A model generated the notes under the pieces. That model was not told the DNA's origin. It worked only from the letters and a program-made list of their open reading frames with translations, and searched no databases. From Desulfosarcina ovata subsp. ovata (GTDB lineage Bacteria; Desulfobacterota; Desulfobacteria; Desulfobacterales; Desulfosarcinaceae), in contig NZ_AP021879.1 of assembly GCF_009689005.1 (NCBI RefSeq), positions 1,860,001 through 1,924,000 of the forward strand: 64,000 nt of DNA, written 5' to 3'. This document shows, in pieces, positions 35,760 through 45,231 of the stretch. A program made the translations under genes and the position numbers. The first letter of the stretch is position 1; each line of letters starts with the position of its first letter.

Positions 35760-36346
35760 TAACAATCAATCTTTAACTTTAATAATAAGTTTATCAAACA
35801 TTTTTCTATTTTCAAAAAAGTTTTCTTGTATTGTGTCTCATCAAGTCCGAAGGGATCATAAATATTGCAGAACAATCTATTGGGCCAGTTCAAGAAATCA
35901 GTCATCAAAAATAAATTTTTATCCAATTCAGGAAAAATATTTTTCCATGATTTGTAGTGCTTAAATTCTAAGGCGACAATCAAATCCGAATCATAACGGC
36001 ACCTGCTAATATCTTTGGATTGATGATCAACAATTTCTACACCAAATTCTTTTGCAGTGTTGATCGTCTCTTGGGGGATATTGCCTTCTTTACCAAGAAC
36101 AACATCCGTGCCACATGATTGTATTAATAAATCAAAACGTTTTGAAATCGATTTAAAATAGTATTCAGCAAATACACTTCTACATATATTTCCGGAACAA
36201 ATAAAAACTATGGATTTAATTTTCTTTTTCGGGATTGGTTTTTTATAATAAATATTGTAAATCGATGATTCTACTATTGTTTTAATCAATAGTTTTGTTG
36301 ATCTCTTTATATCACCGTTAATTATTTTTTTTTCCATTTTATGCAT
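35759..36346 (-). CDS. Low-molecular-weight protein-tyrosine phosphatase
   Basis: The 195-residue protein has VFICSGNICRSVFAEYYFKS, the CxxxxxR(S) P-loop of LMW phosphatases with catalytic Cys and Arg, and NIYDPFGLDETQYKKTF, holding the general-acid Asp in the DP motif. The first 40 residues are an extra basic N-terminal stretch. In EPS loci this enzyme usually counteracts a BY-kinase (Wzc); no such kinase is in the window. The gene starts 10 bases after the preceding GT4 stop and is in the same operon. Confidence 0.9.
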   Translation of the reverse strand: MHKMEKKIINGDIKRSTKLLIKTIVESSIYNIYYKKPIPKKKIKSIVFICSGNICRSVFAEYYFKSISKRFDLLIQSCGTDVVLGKEGNIPQETINTAKEFGVEIVDHQSKDISRCRYDSDLIVALEFKHYKSWKNIFPELDKNLFLMTDFLNWPNRLFCNIYDPFGLDETQYKKTFLKIEKCLINLLLKLKIDC

Positions 36347-36356
36347 ATTTATATCT

Positions 36357-37460
36357 TCATTTATTAGTTAGTAATAAAGATAGATATTTCATTATCATGG
36401 ATTGAATATTGAACTTCGTATTTACATCATCAATCGCTGTTACAGCTCTTCCTTTAGCCTTGTCATATTGTGTTACTATTTCTCTCAACCCTATAACAAG
36501 GCTTTCAACTGAATTAGCATTCACCATAATTCCATTTATCCCAGAATCAACGATCTCTTCAGGACCTCCGCTTTTGGTAACCACTATTGGGATACCACAA
36601 GCCATGGCTTCAATGGTAGAGATGGAAAAGCCTTCAGTCGTTGATGGCAGGACAAAAGCGTCAAAATTATTCAATACATTCGCAACATTTCCCCGAAAAC
36701 CAATAAATGTCAGATAATCTCTTAAATTGAGATCTTTGATCTTCTTTAATAAACTTTCATACAGCTTACCGGAACCTTGACCTGCTATAATGAACCGACA
36801 TTGAGGGAATTCTTTGATAACCTGAGTTGCGGCGACAATGAGAATATCATACCCCTTTGCCGGACGAATATTGCCGATAGATCCGAAAACAATATTATCG
36901 TTTGTAAATCCAAGTTCCTTTCGGACATTATCTGCCTTGGCAGGCTTAAATACATCTGTGTCGATTCCGTTATAGATGGTTATGCTTTTTTTTCTGGATA
37001 CAATTGTGTGTTGTTGATAATGCGCTTTCAATTGATCAGAGACGAAGACAATATGCTTCGATCCCCAATTGATCAATCTGAACTTGAAATCGACCAACGA
37101 TTCGTTTTCACTGGTGTCCACAAATCCGTGAAATACGGAAATGACCGGTACCCGGCAAATCAACCCGGCCAGACTGCAATAGACATTGGATCCAAACAAG
37201 TGCGATAGGACGATGTCAATCTTCTTCGATTTAATTATTCTTATGAGATGATACAGGTACTTAAAGCTGAATCCACCCTTGGACTTGACTATGATTGGAA
37301 CGACGCCTCTATCGTTCAGCTGTTCATGCACCCACCCCTTGCGAGGAATCACCGCATGGGAACGACAATTGTGTTTTTCCAGCCCGGTCACCAAGTTGAT
37401 AAAGACCGTTTCCGCTCCTCCCGGCCCGCCGGTATCGATGGCGTGCAGAATATTGATCAT
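36357..37460 (-). CDS. Glycosyltransferase family 4
   Basis: The 367-residue GT-B protein shows INILHAIDTGGPGGAETVFI (N-terminal G-G-A-E loop), DIVLSHLFGSNVYCSLAGLI, IYNGIDTDVFKPAK at the hinge and GSIGNIRPAKGYDILIVAAT. FVLPSTTEGFSISTIEAMAC holds the EGFSISTIE motif that binds the nucleotide sugar. All standard features are present. It overlaps the upstream ATP-grasp gene by 4 bases (ATGA). Confidence 0.92.
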   Translation of the reverse strand: MINILHAIDTGGPGGAETVFINLVTGLEKHNCRSHAVIPRKGWVHEQLNDRGVVPIIVKSKGGFSFKYLYHLIRIIKSKKIDIVLSHLFGSNVYCSLAGLICRVPVISVFHGFVDTSENESLVDFKFRLINWGSKHIVFVSDQLKAHYQQHTIVSRKKSITIYNGIDTDVFKPAKADNVRKELGFTNDNIVFGSIGNIRPAKGYDILIVAATQVIKEFPQCRFIIAGQGSGKLYESLLKKIKDLNLRDYLTFIGFRGNVANVLNNFDAFVLPSTTEGFSISTIEAMACGIPIVVTKSGGPEEIVDSGINGIMVNANSVESLVIGLREIVTQYDKAKGRAVTAIDDVNTKFNIQSMIMKYLSLLLTNK

Positions 37461-38662
37461 AGCAGGTCCTTAACATATTGTCGTACCTCGGATATAAAAG
37501 GTTTCATATCATCCAATTTTAAAACGTCGAAGGTGGTCATTCGGTCGTAGATCCGGAGGAAGTCCATCAACGAATCGAATCGATAACTGAGTGCCCCACT
37601 ATCCGTCGCAATCGGGCGAGGCGTTTTCAGTCGAATCAGGAGGTGATCCAGGGTGCCTAGTAACCATTTCAGCTTCAACCCTGCCTGATACTTTATTTGA
37701 TGTGTTGTTTGCCTAACTTCATGCAGATAGTCGAGCAGCAGGAGCGGAAAATCCACACCTGACGAAATGGCCAATTGCAATGATCCCCAAAAACGTCCGT
37801 TGATTTCCATCAATTTGGCTTGGCCGTCAGTTAGATCCCTTTTGAACTCCACCATTGCGACGCCCCGCCATTTAACCGAAGCCAGCAGCCTGTTTGAAGC
37901 CTCGGCCATCTCAGGATCGATGGGAACGCTTTGGCAGACCACGCTAACGCCGCCGGACGGCGGCTTCTCCCTGATTCTCTGATGGGAAAACAAGGCCAAG
38001 TGCTTGTCTTCGTCAAACAAGGTGAACAGCCCCGTACCCGGCCCCTGGATCTTTTCCTGGATCATGGAGGGATAATCCAGCGCCTCGATTGTATCGTACA
38101 AGCGTATCAACTCCCCTTTGGATCTGGCATACCGGACAGATGCTGATATGTAGGAGTTTCCCTTTTTTATTTTGGAACGACCGGGCTTGACCACTACCGG
38201 AAAATGGTTAATCTGATCAATCTTGGTCTTCAGATCATATTTACTCTGTACAAAAAGGGTTTCAGGTATGGATAGGCCCATCTGCTTGGCGCGTTGAAAC
38301 AGCTCGAACTTATTTGAAATGGTATCGAATTGATCTGCCTCAACTGATGCCAGAATGCACCTTGCCTCTATTTCTTTGCGCACATTGTTGAGTGCGTAGA
38401 TTGTGGCCTCGGTCATGGGATAGACCACATCAACGGATTCCCGCCGTATCAGGTGAATGACCTCATTAGAATAATCTTTTGGCGTTGATAGAGGATCAGA
38501 AAGGATATAACTCTTGAAGCAATATTTAGAGGATGCTGAAATAGAGGTTTTTATCTTTGAAGATACAATAATCTTGTGGCAACATTTTCCAAGAGAACGG
38601 GTAACCGCCAATGATGATCGATTTTCTCCGTCTGTTACGAGAATAGTTAGTTTTTTAGCCAT
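37457..38662 (-). CDS. ATP-grasp ligase
   Basis: The 401-residue protein has a preATP-grasp Rossmann part (KKLTILVTDGENRSSLAVTR). DTISNKFELFQRAKQMGLSI and PVVVKPGRSKIKKGN form the ATP-grasp lysine strand. MIQEKIQGPGTGLFTLFDED and AMVEFKRDLTDGQAKLMEIN, then GRFWGSLQLAI, carry the Glu/Asn metal-binding residues. Members join a carboxylate to an amine or similar nucleophile. With a formyltransferase, two GNATs and deacetylases in the same operon, attachment of an amino-acid-like group to an amino sugar is a reasonable guess, but no substrate can be read. Confidence 0.87.
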   Translation of the reverse strand: MAKKLTILVTDGENRSSLAVTRSLGKCCHKIIVSSKIKTSISASSKYCFKSYILSDPLSTPKDYSNEVIHLIRRESVDVVYPMTEATIYALNNVRKEIEARCILASVEADQFDTISNKFELFQRAKQMGLSIPETLFVQSKYDLKTKIDQINHFPVVVKPGRSKIKKGNSYISASVRYARSKGELIRLYDTIEALDYPSMIQEKIQGPGTGLFTLFDEDKHLALFSHQRIREKPPSGGVSVVCQSVPIDPEMAEASNRLLASVKWRGVAMVEFKRDLTDGQAKLMEINGRFWGSLQLAISSGVDFPLLLLDYLHEVRQTTHQIKYQAGLKLKWLLGTLDHLLIRLKTPRPIATDSGALSYRFDSLMDFLRIYDRMTTFDVLKLDDMKPFISEVRQYVKDLL

Positions 38663-38664
38663 TG

Positions 38665-39639
38665 CTATCGAGTAGATTTTTGCTTTTCATCAGCAAATTC
38701 TGACAATGTTTGAGATTCAATGCCATTTCGTCTTTCAAAGGAAATAAAATCAGATATTTTTTCTAAAAGACGCTCAACATCTTTCCTTGTCGTGGTAAAT
38801 GGGCTTAGCCCTTCGACTAGGCTGCTTGAATGAAAGGTCAGGTTCAGGCAATTGAACTTATTTTTTCTTAATTGTTTGCTGAGTTTGATCATTGTATCAA
38901 GAGATTCAATTTCGGGAGATAACCAGGCTTTAGAAACAATATTCAAGTAATCCAGCAGACCGACTAAATGGATTCTTTTAAATATATCTTGTTCTGCAAA
39001 CTTTAAAAATCTGTTCCTAAGATCGAAATTTGACTGAAGGAATCCAACGGACACCGGGACCTCAAGTAATTTTCCAATCCTATATATTTTTTTTCCGTTT
39101 GATCCATACCAAAAAAAATGCGGTGTTTTATTTGAAAAATCAGGACCATGTTTATGATTCCAGTTAGTATAGGGCGTAATTGAGGAGTCTACTTTGTATT
39201 TTAGTTTTACTAACGTCTGGGCTACTTCCTTACTAAAACCGTACCTCCCGGTTCTAAATGAGGTTGGAGCGATGCCAAAATTCTTTTTTATTGTTTGATG
39301 CAATAGTGCAATTTTTTTGTAAATCATATTTTCTGGAAGATTGCAGATCATCGTATCGGTCTTGTTTACCGGTTCTAAATCATTCAGTGGTGGTGTGTTC
39401 CATGGATGGCAATGCGCTCCAATTTCACAATTTCCTTTTTCCATTATAGGTTTTAAAATATTAATTGAATCTGTGGTGTTTGCAACTGGATAGGTAATCA
39501 AATAAGTTGGCTTTACAGAAAACTTATCAAAAATCTTTTGAAGTCGTTCAATTCCTTTAATATTGCAAACAGGATTTACAGTAGGACTATATCTGTTCCA
39601 GTTGTCTTCTTCAGTATCAATTGTGATGAGAAGCTTCAT
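38665..39639 (-). CDS. Polysaccharide deacetylase-like protein
   Basis: The 324-residue protein starts MKLLITIDTEEDNWNRYSPT (the IDTEED Asp pair of this subgroup). GIERLQKIFDKFSVKPTYLI, then EIGAHCHPWNTPP (metal HxH) and APTSFRTGRYGFSKEVAQTL (R-x-G-x-Y) follow, with LNLTFHSSSLVEG near the end. This is the WalW-like branch of the NodB fold. It is only 2 bases from the ATP-grasp gene, so the two are co-translated. Expected: removal of an acyl group from a sugar amine, perhaps providing the free amine for the ligase. Confidence 0.85.
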   Translation of the reverse strand: MKLLITIDTEEDNWNRYSPTVNPVCNIKGIERLQKIFDKFSVKPTYLITYPVANTTDSINILKPIMEKGNCEIGAHCHPWNTPPLNDLEPVNKTDTMICNLPENMIYKKIALLHQTIKKNFGIAPTSFRTGRYGFSKEVAQTLVKLKYKVDSSITPYTNWNHKHGPDFSNKTPHFFWYGSNGKKIYRIGKLLEVPVSVGFLQSNFDLRNRFLKFAEQDIFKRIHLVGLLDYLNIVSKAWLSPEIESLDTMIKLSKQLRKNKFNCLNLTFHSSSLVEGLSPFTTTRKDVERLLEKISDFISFERRNGIESQTLSEFADEKQKSTR

Positions 39640-39651
39640 AAATTATAGTAT

Positions 39652-40737
39652 CTACCTAAGAATTAATTTACCTATGTTTTTTGACTCTTCAATTAAAGCT
39701 GAAATTTTGCAAATAGTACAATCTTGCCAAAATTTTATGCTCACACTTCTTTTTCCTTTGTTTGACCAATGAAATTTATAAGATTCTTCTCCTTTAAGAA
39801 AGTCGTATTCTGTTATCTCACTATTAATTTCATTTTTAATGCTTAGACCAACAATAATATTTCCTAGACTGATCTTAGGATTATAATATTTATCTATAAC
39901 CATCAGATACATAGAAAGTATATTTTTGTATCTTAAATGTAAGAGTGCTGCGACATCGCGATTATCCACTTCTAAATAATCAATTTGTATTATAGCATGA
40001 TCAGGGCATAACTTGTTGTATTTAATTAAAAGTTGTTTAAATTTTTCACTTTCATAATCAGTCATTTTTTTATAAAATCGAAAATACTTGATAATATCAG
40101 AAGAAACAATTTTATCTGATCGTGTGTGATGCCTAGCGGTATTATTTCTATGAAATACCCTGACGTCTTGTTTAAATTTTTTTCGAAAACTCTTCGACAT
40201 TTTTAAAAAAAATTTTTCCTCATTCGAGGATATGGTGGCAATCGGGGAATAGGATGCTTTTTTCAACTCATAATATTTACCATCATGTTCAATATTATTG
40301 CTAAAATGCATTAGAAATAAAGAATCGGATGGAACGTCAATAAAATCAATTTTATTCCAGAAATGTTTGCCTTCATTCATAAGGAAATTATATAACAAGT
40401 CGGTGACTATCTTTTCTTTTCCTTTCTTTTGTATAATTTCCATATAATCCGAACCAGCGTATGGTGTTCCGATGAAAAGAAGTTTCTTTACTTTGGTTAT
40501 TCCAATACTTTCATATTTAAGATAGAAAGGTGCTATCCCGTAAAGTTCATTCTCGATGTATAGAAATATGATGAATAGGTCATTAAAATCTTGTATATAA
40601 GTATAAATCCATGCAACACACCACTCCCAGGTTAAGAATACATTAGAAATTGCAGAACGTTCTAGAAGTTGGTTCCATTCATTCTTTTTTTTGAGAATAT
40701 CATCTATATTCTTAACGATTTCAATTCTTTTTTCCAT
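39652..40737 (-). CDS. CelD/BcsL-type GNAT (FemAB-like) acyltransferase
   Basis: The 361-residue protein has SNVFLTWEWCVAWIYTYIQD near residue 35 and FFLKMSKSFRKKFKQDVRVF about residue 175. IISL-like RDVAALLHLRYKNILSMYLM and ISLGNIIVGLSIKNEINSEI, then YDFLKGEESYKFHWSN follow: the Acetyltransf_6 double-GNAT pattern ending in the conserved DFLxGxExYKxxW. Such proteins occur in exosortase/EPS loci and are thought to N-acylate sugars or transfer aminoacyl groups. A second one lies at 44049. Confidence 0.87.
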   Translation of the reverse strand: MEKRIEIVKNIDDILKKKNEWNQLLERSAISNVFLTWEWCVAWIYTYIQDFNDLFIIFLYIENELYGIAPFYLKYESIGITKVKKLLFIGTPYAGSDYMEIIQKKGKEKIVTDLLYNFLMNEGKHFWNKIDFIDVPSDSLFLMHFSNNIEHDGKYYELKKASYSPIATISSNEEKFFLKMSKSFRKKFKQDVRVFHRNNTARHHTRSDKIVSSDIIKYFRFYKKMTDYESEKFKQLLIKYNKLCPDHAIIQIDYLEVDNRDVAALLHLRYKNILSMYLMVIDKYYNPKISLGNIIVGLSIKNEINSEITEYDFLKGEESYKFHWSNKGKRSVSIKFWQDCTICKISALIEESKNIGKLILR

Positions 40738-40761
40738 AATTTTTTTTGGAGTAGTGGCTAT

Positions 40762-41946
40762 TTAAGTTGTAACATCTTTTTGAATATATTCAATTCTTTT
40801 ATATAATTGTGAAATACTTCTTTCAACTACACCAAGTCCCTTCTTGTTAGCTAACTTTAAATATTCTGAGGATTTTGAAGCTATTTTTCTGTAGCTTTGC
40901 TCCTTTTGGATTATGTCTGATAAAACGGATTCTGTCGCAACAGGATCTGTCGAAAAGAAAAGGCTATTTAGTGAATTATTGCCAAGAGTCTTCCATTTAA
41001 CAGGCAGTCTGCCTTTATAGTTTTTGGTACCATAAAGCGGTGCACCGAAAAGGCCATCTACTATAATTAATCGTGTTTTTTGTTTTATATGTTCATTCCT
41101 ATAAATATCGCTAATAGCATGATTAATGCAATTGTGAAGTATTGTAGGATATTGTGATCCATTCGAGAATCTAACTGTACCAAAATGATTTTTCATCGCT
41201 CCGGAAAGTAGAAGGAATTGATGAGATTTCACTGTAGGAATATTGATTAGATGCTTTGTTTCAGTAAGAACTTTAGGCATATAACAGTCGATATTTTTTC
41301 CATCTTCATTAATAGGGGTTGACATAATTATTTTCGCTTTTTTGTCAAATCCTCCTAATCCATAATTCATGCGTTTTTGTATTTTTCCACAAATTGTATT
41401 GTCGTATTTCCCAATACAGTTTACTGGGTAATCAATGATTTTTTCAATTAATTTAGGATTAACGCATAAATCGTATACATAAATCTTGTTAGGCTGTACT
41501 TTTAGTGAATTAACTAAACTTTTAATAACAGTGTTTATTACCACAGGTGTGGTACAAATATTTTTGTTGTATCCTAACTGCAATGCGTTTAAATTCGGCT
41601 TTAACGTAATTATATCACCAGGTTCATAATTTGTTAAAACTTTTAGCCAAGATTCTTTAATCCTACAACTGTTTGTAAAAGTCTTTAGTCCTTCTTCGAA
41701 TAAAACTGCTACAACATCATTCTTTATATATTCAATATAGTTACCTTTTTTAAAGTCCCAATGGGTTGCTTTGTCATTATACATTCTCAATACAATTGGT
41801 TTGTAATCTTTATTCGTATTTAAATTATCTCTCCAGTAATCTCCAAAACATTTTTTAGTTCTTGAAGATGTAAAAAGAGTTGTAACCAATGACAAATAAA
41901 AAAAATTTAAAACCTTTAGAAACTGTCTTCTATCAATCCTTTTCAT
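40762..41946 (-). CDS. DUF362 protein with a Tat-like signal
   Basis: The protein of about 394 residues starts MKRIDRRQFLKVLNFFYLSL (RRQFLK fits the twin-arginine consensus), followed by a hydrophobic stretch, so it may be exported folded, perhaps with a cofactor. DIITLKPNLNALQLGYNKNI, LIIVDGLFGAPLYG and HQFLLLSGAMKNHFGTVRFS match DUF362. The ferredoxin-type Cys clusters of some DUF362 proteins are absent. DUF362 in an EPS operon is uncommon; the function is unknown. It is 41 bases from the formyltransferase gene. Confidence 0.78.
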   Translation of the reverse strand: MKRIDRRQFLKVLNFFYLSLVTTLFTSSRTKKCFGDYWRDNLNTNKDYKPIVLRMYNDKATHWDFKKGNYIEYIKNDVVAVLFEEGLKTFTNSCRIKESWLKVLTNYEPGDIITLKPNLNALQLGYNKNICTTPVVINTVIKSLVNSLKVQPNKIYVYDLCVNPKLIEKIIDYPVNCIGKYDNTICGKIQKRMNYGLGGFDKKAKIIMSTPINEDGKNIDCYMPKVLTETKHLINIPTVKSHQFLLLSGAMKNHFGTVRFSNGSQYPTILHNCINHAISDIYRNEHIKQKTRLIIVDGLFGAPLYGTKNYKGRLPVKWKTLGNNSLNSLFFSTDPVATESVLSDIIQKEQSYRKIASKSSEYLKLANKKGLGVVERSISQLYKRIEYIQKDVTT

Positions 41947-41986
41947 GATCAGCATTCAGAAATCGTAAAAATGGCTTATTGACAAA

Positions 41987-42880
41987 TTAATTGAATAAAA
42001 TATAACTTTTAGCATTAGTTATCGACTCCAATTTTATATCAATTTTTTCTTTATTATCTATATATTGTGAAAGTATACCTTTTTCAATATTTTTCCAGGA
42101 TTTTTCGAGCAAAATGACATTCATCATTTCACTCAAATAGAGATCACCCTTTATTTTAAGTTTATGACAAACATGAGTACCGTTTTGTATTTCTTTAATA
42201 GTCCTTATCATCATCTTAATACCAATTTTGACTACTTTTGCGTATAGCGTTTCAGGGTTATCCTCTATCTGAATGATAGGTCTGCTTTGGTAAACTATAG
42301 AGCCGTCATCAATTCCACTGGTTACGTAATGGACTGTAGCTCCAATATATTCGGGCTCTTTATTTATCAAAGCCCAATGAGTTGTCCACAACCCTCTGTA
42401 TTTTTGAGAAAGTCCGCCATGAAGATTTAACACACCATTTTTAGGTATCGATAGAATTTCATTCTTTATAATCGATGTCCCACATACAGCTATTAAATCC
42501 GTTCGTAACGATTTTATATACTCGATAGACCTTTTGCTATTTATCGTTTCCGGAGAATAAATAGTATACGTAGAACAGGAATCACTGCAAATAATTCTTT
42601 TTGATTCTTCTCCGAACATTGAATCATTTGATTCAGTAATTTTTTTACCGTATTTTTTATAAAAATTGTTTGTAATAAAGTGTTCTTTGAGTCTCCGACT
42701 TAAAAGAATCGGTGTTAAAATCATCTTTATCAGCTTGTATATTCTTTTAATTTTTGAGATATTCTTCTTTTGATCTTCAATAATTACACCAACTACGTTT
42801 AATTCTTTAATAAGCTGATTGGCAAAATAAATATCGGATGGGTCTGAACTTACCAATACAACAATCCTTAAATTAGACAT
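41987..42880 (-). CDS. Formyltransferase-fold protein
   Basis: The 297-residue protein has LRTDLIAVCGTSIIKNEILS, GVLNLHGGLSQKYRGLWTTH and YIGATVHYVTSGIDDGSIVY. This is the methionyl-tRNA formyltransferase-like fold with Asn-x-His and the D of GIDDG in the active site. It lacks the tRNA-binding C-terminal domain, so it is a small-molecule enzyme like sugar N-formyltransferases (WbkC/VioF-type). It sits between the radical SAM and DUF362 genes. N-formylation of an amino sugar using formyl-THF is the likely job; DegT at 48895 could supply the amine. Confidence 0.83.
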   Translation of the reverse strand: MSNLRIVVLVSSDPSDIYFANQLIKELNVVGVIIEDQKKNISKIKRIYKLIKMILTPILLSRRLKEHFITNNFYKKYGKKITESNDSMFGEESKRIICSDSCSTYTIYSPETINSKRSIEYIKSLRTDLIAVCGTSIIKNEILSIPKNGVLNLHGGLSQKYRGLWTTHWALINKEPEYIGATVHYVTSGIDDGSIVYQSRPIIQIEDNPETLYAKVVKIGIKMMIRTIKEIQNGTHVCHKLKIKGDLYLSEMMNVILLEKSWKNIEKGILSQYIDNKEKIDIKLESITNAKSYILFN

Positions 42881-42907
42881 AATTATCTTTCTTAAACTTA
42901 AAGAAGA

Positions 42908-44059
42908 TTATATTAACTTTTCATGAATACGTTTGTAGTAAATTCTTTGCATTCCCTTGATAATATTATAATTTCTTTCAACGCCCATGATACAATGTGA
43001 ACACATTTTGAGAGTATTCTTATTTTGTTGTTCTCGAAATCGAAGGTGCGTTTTATTATTCCAGATATCCTGTAAAGGCGTAGCAGATAGGTTCCCAAGT
43101 TTATAATTTGAAAAAAAAGGACAGGCTATGATGTTGCCATACGGATCAACGGTTACCTGATTTCGTTCCATATAACACTTTGTGTTTGGAACTGTTCCGG
43201 AAACAATATTTTTTTTAGAAAGTGTATCAATATTTAAAGTATACATTTCTGTATCTGAGTATTTATACTTTTTGATTAGTTTCGGCACTGTTTTTTTAAG
43301 CTTCTTTGCTTGATCATTATTTAGCAAAAGCGACTCTCCTCTAAGAAGGAAGTAAGGATCGGGATATATCCCATCAATACGTGATCTTTTAACATGAACC
43401 TCCGTGAACTCTCCTATATATTCTAACGCACACACATCAAAATTCTGTTTATGTGCGAAAGATACTATTTCTTCAATAGAATCAATGTTTAATTTTGATA
43501 TTGTCGTATTGCAGTATACCGTAGGTCTTTTAGATCCTTTTAAACTTCTCACTTTTTTTAAATTTACAATCGATTTAATGATATGATCAAAATTGCCTTT
43601 TGTACCACGTATCTTATCGTGATTTTTATCTATCTCATCTACAGAAATATACAGAGTATGTAAACCGGCATCGACTATCTCTTGTATTGTCTCTTCGTCC
43701 AATAGGATTGCGTTTGTTGGCATATGAACAACCATGCCCAACTCATTTGAATATTTTATCAACTCAACTGTCAACTCTTTCCTTAAAAATACATCGCCAC
43801 CGAATAATTCTATTATTTTAACACCATTCACACTTAAATCTTTTATAATATTTTTCCATTGTTGAAGATTTAGCTCATCTTTTTCATTTACTATTCTTTT
43901 CCACATAGTACATGCACGGCATTTAGATGTGCATCGAAAAGTTAAAAACAACAATGCATGTCGCGGTACTGCCTTGTAAAAATCTATCTCACGCTTATAT
44001 AATTGAACAAAGTCACTGCTTATTGTTTTTATCGCATTAATACCTTTATTAATTACCAT
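42908..44059 (-). CDS. Radical SAM/SPASM protein
   Basis: The 383-residue protein has LFLTFRCTSKCRACTMWKRI, the CxxxCxxC cluster of radical SAM enzymes. IIELFGGDVFLRKELTVELI (GGD for GGE), TLYISVDEIDKNHDKIRGTK and a C-terminal SPASM-like region follow: CYMERNQVTVDPYGNIIACP, then YKLGNL and CSHCIMG. The start overlaps the stop of the next gene by 11 bases. SPASM members act on peptides or on sugars such as aminoglycosides. In an EPS operon the target may be a sugar or lipid intermediate, which is inference. Confidence 0.9.
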   Translation of the reverse strand: MVINKGINAIKTISSDFVQLYKREIDFYKAVPRHALLFLTFRCTSKCRACTMWKRIVNEKDELNLQQWKNIIKDLSVNGVKIIELFGGDVFLRKELTVELIKYSNELGMVVHMPTNAILLDEETIQEIVDAGLHTLYISVDEIDKNHDKIRGTKGNFDHIIKSIVNLKKVRSLKGSKRPTVYCNTTISKLNIDSIEEIVSFAHKQNFDVCALEYIGEFTEVHVKRSRIDGIYPDPYFLLRGESLLLNNDQAKKLKKTVPKLIKKYKYSDTEMYTLNIDTLSKKNIVSGTVPNTKCYMERNQVTVDPYGNIIACPFFSNYKLGNLSATPLQDIWNNKTHLRFREQQNKNTLKMCSHCIMGVERNYNIIKGMQRIYYKRIHEKLI

Positions 44060-45203
44060 TAAATTTCCCTCTTATTATGTTTTTCAATAACATGAATTGT
44101 TTGTTTTTCCTTAAAATAGGCAACAATAGAAATTCAAATAAATATAAAATGTTAGATAAAAAATTTGAATTAAATAGCAAGATTTGTTGTAGTTTCTCCG
44201 TTTCATCAGTCCAATTCATCAAATATTGATAACAATGACCACATGAATAGTATAATTTAATCTTTTTGCTATCAAATAAATTTTTTATAATGCTGTATTC
44301 TAAGAAAGAACCAGGTGATAAGTTGCGATAGGCTTCATCATAATCCGCACGGAGGGGATAAGCAACATTCTTGTAAACCAAATGATATTCATAAGCTATT
44401 GGTATATTGTCGTAATTCAGCACCCAAATTTTACTCCATCCCTTCTTAAAACCTATCTTCGAAATTCTTTCATAAAAATTACGTTCTATCGGATTATCAA
44501 CAATTGATCTACAACATTCACCTTTCCAGCTGCAGGATGAGACATTAAAAATTTGTTCCAATGATAATTTTGCATTTTCAATTTTTTCAACTTGTTCATA
44601 GGTTATCTTCTCGGCTTTATTAATCCTGTTTATTTTGTTACGTAATGACTTTTTAAATTTTTTAGATTTTAACTTCCAGAATTTATCCCAGCCGTTTTCA
44701 ATTCTTATAACAGGTGTGACCAAAGAGGATTCTTTACCGCATTTGAAACACTTGTATTCGCCTATTTTTTCTATAAATAAATTTCGTTTATCATTGTCTC
44801 TAAATTTATCAAATATTGCTATATCCCAGCTTCTTTTACATTTACTTATATAATAAAGCAGTATATCTATTGCAAACGCTTTATACCCTTTTGAAATGAT
44901 GAAATCGAAATGAGGTGTGATCCCATCCGTACATGAATGAAGCTTTGTTATCGGTACTCCACGAAAAGTACATTTACTTATTTGAAGAAGAAATATTGCT
45001 ATAACCTTTGCTCTATCAAAGAGTATAAGAACGTGTAATTTACTCTTTTTCGGCCCTAATTGATTCGCCTGCCACCAGCATTCAAACCATTCAGGTGTTA
45101 ACGCTATAGATGCATATTCATCTTCCTCGATAATTTTGTTCCATGCATCGCTATATTTAAGCAGCAAGTCAAGGTCTGTAATTATTTTAAAATAAATATT
45201 CAT
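44049..45203 (-). CDS. CelD/BcsL-type GNAT acyltransferase
   Basis: The protein starts MNIYFKIITDLDLLLKYSDA (45203, 384 residues). IALTPEWFECWWQANQLGPK matches the N-terminal Acetyltransf_6 block. KKFKKSLRNKINRINKAEKI and PIAYEYHLVYKNVAYPLRAD, then YDEAYRNLSPGSFLEYSIIK make the second GNAT half. The upstream 27 residues of the longer frame overlap epsI and are discarded. The gene couples to the radical SAM gene by an 11-base overlap. It resembles the one at 39652 in fold only, not in sequence. Confidence 0.86.
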   Translation of the reverse strand: MNIYFKIITDLDLLLKYSDAWNKIIEEDEYASIALTPEWFECWWQANQLGPKKSKLHVLILFDRAKVIAIFLLQISKCTFRGVPITKLHSCTDGITPHFDFIISKGYKAFAIDILLYYISKCKRSWDIAIFDKFRDNDKRNLFIEKIGEYKCFKCGKESSLVTPVIRIENGWDKFWKLKSKKFKKSLRNKINRINKAEKITYEQVEKIENAKLSLEQIFNVSSCSWKGECCRSIVDNPIERNFYERISKIGFKKGWSKIWVLNYDNIPIAYEYHLVYKNVAYPLRADYDEAYRNLSPGSFLEYSIIKNLFDSKKIKLYYSCGHCYQYLMNWTDETEKLQQILLFNSNFLSNILYLFEFLLLPILRKNKQFMLLKNIIRGKFNGN

Positions 45204-45231
45204 AATAATTATACCATTCAAAGATCCGCAT

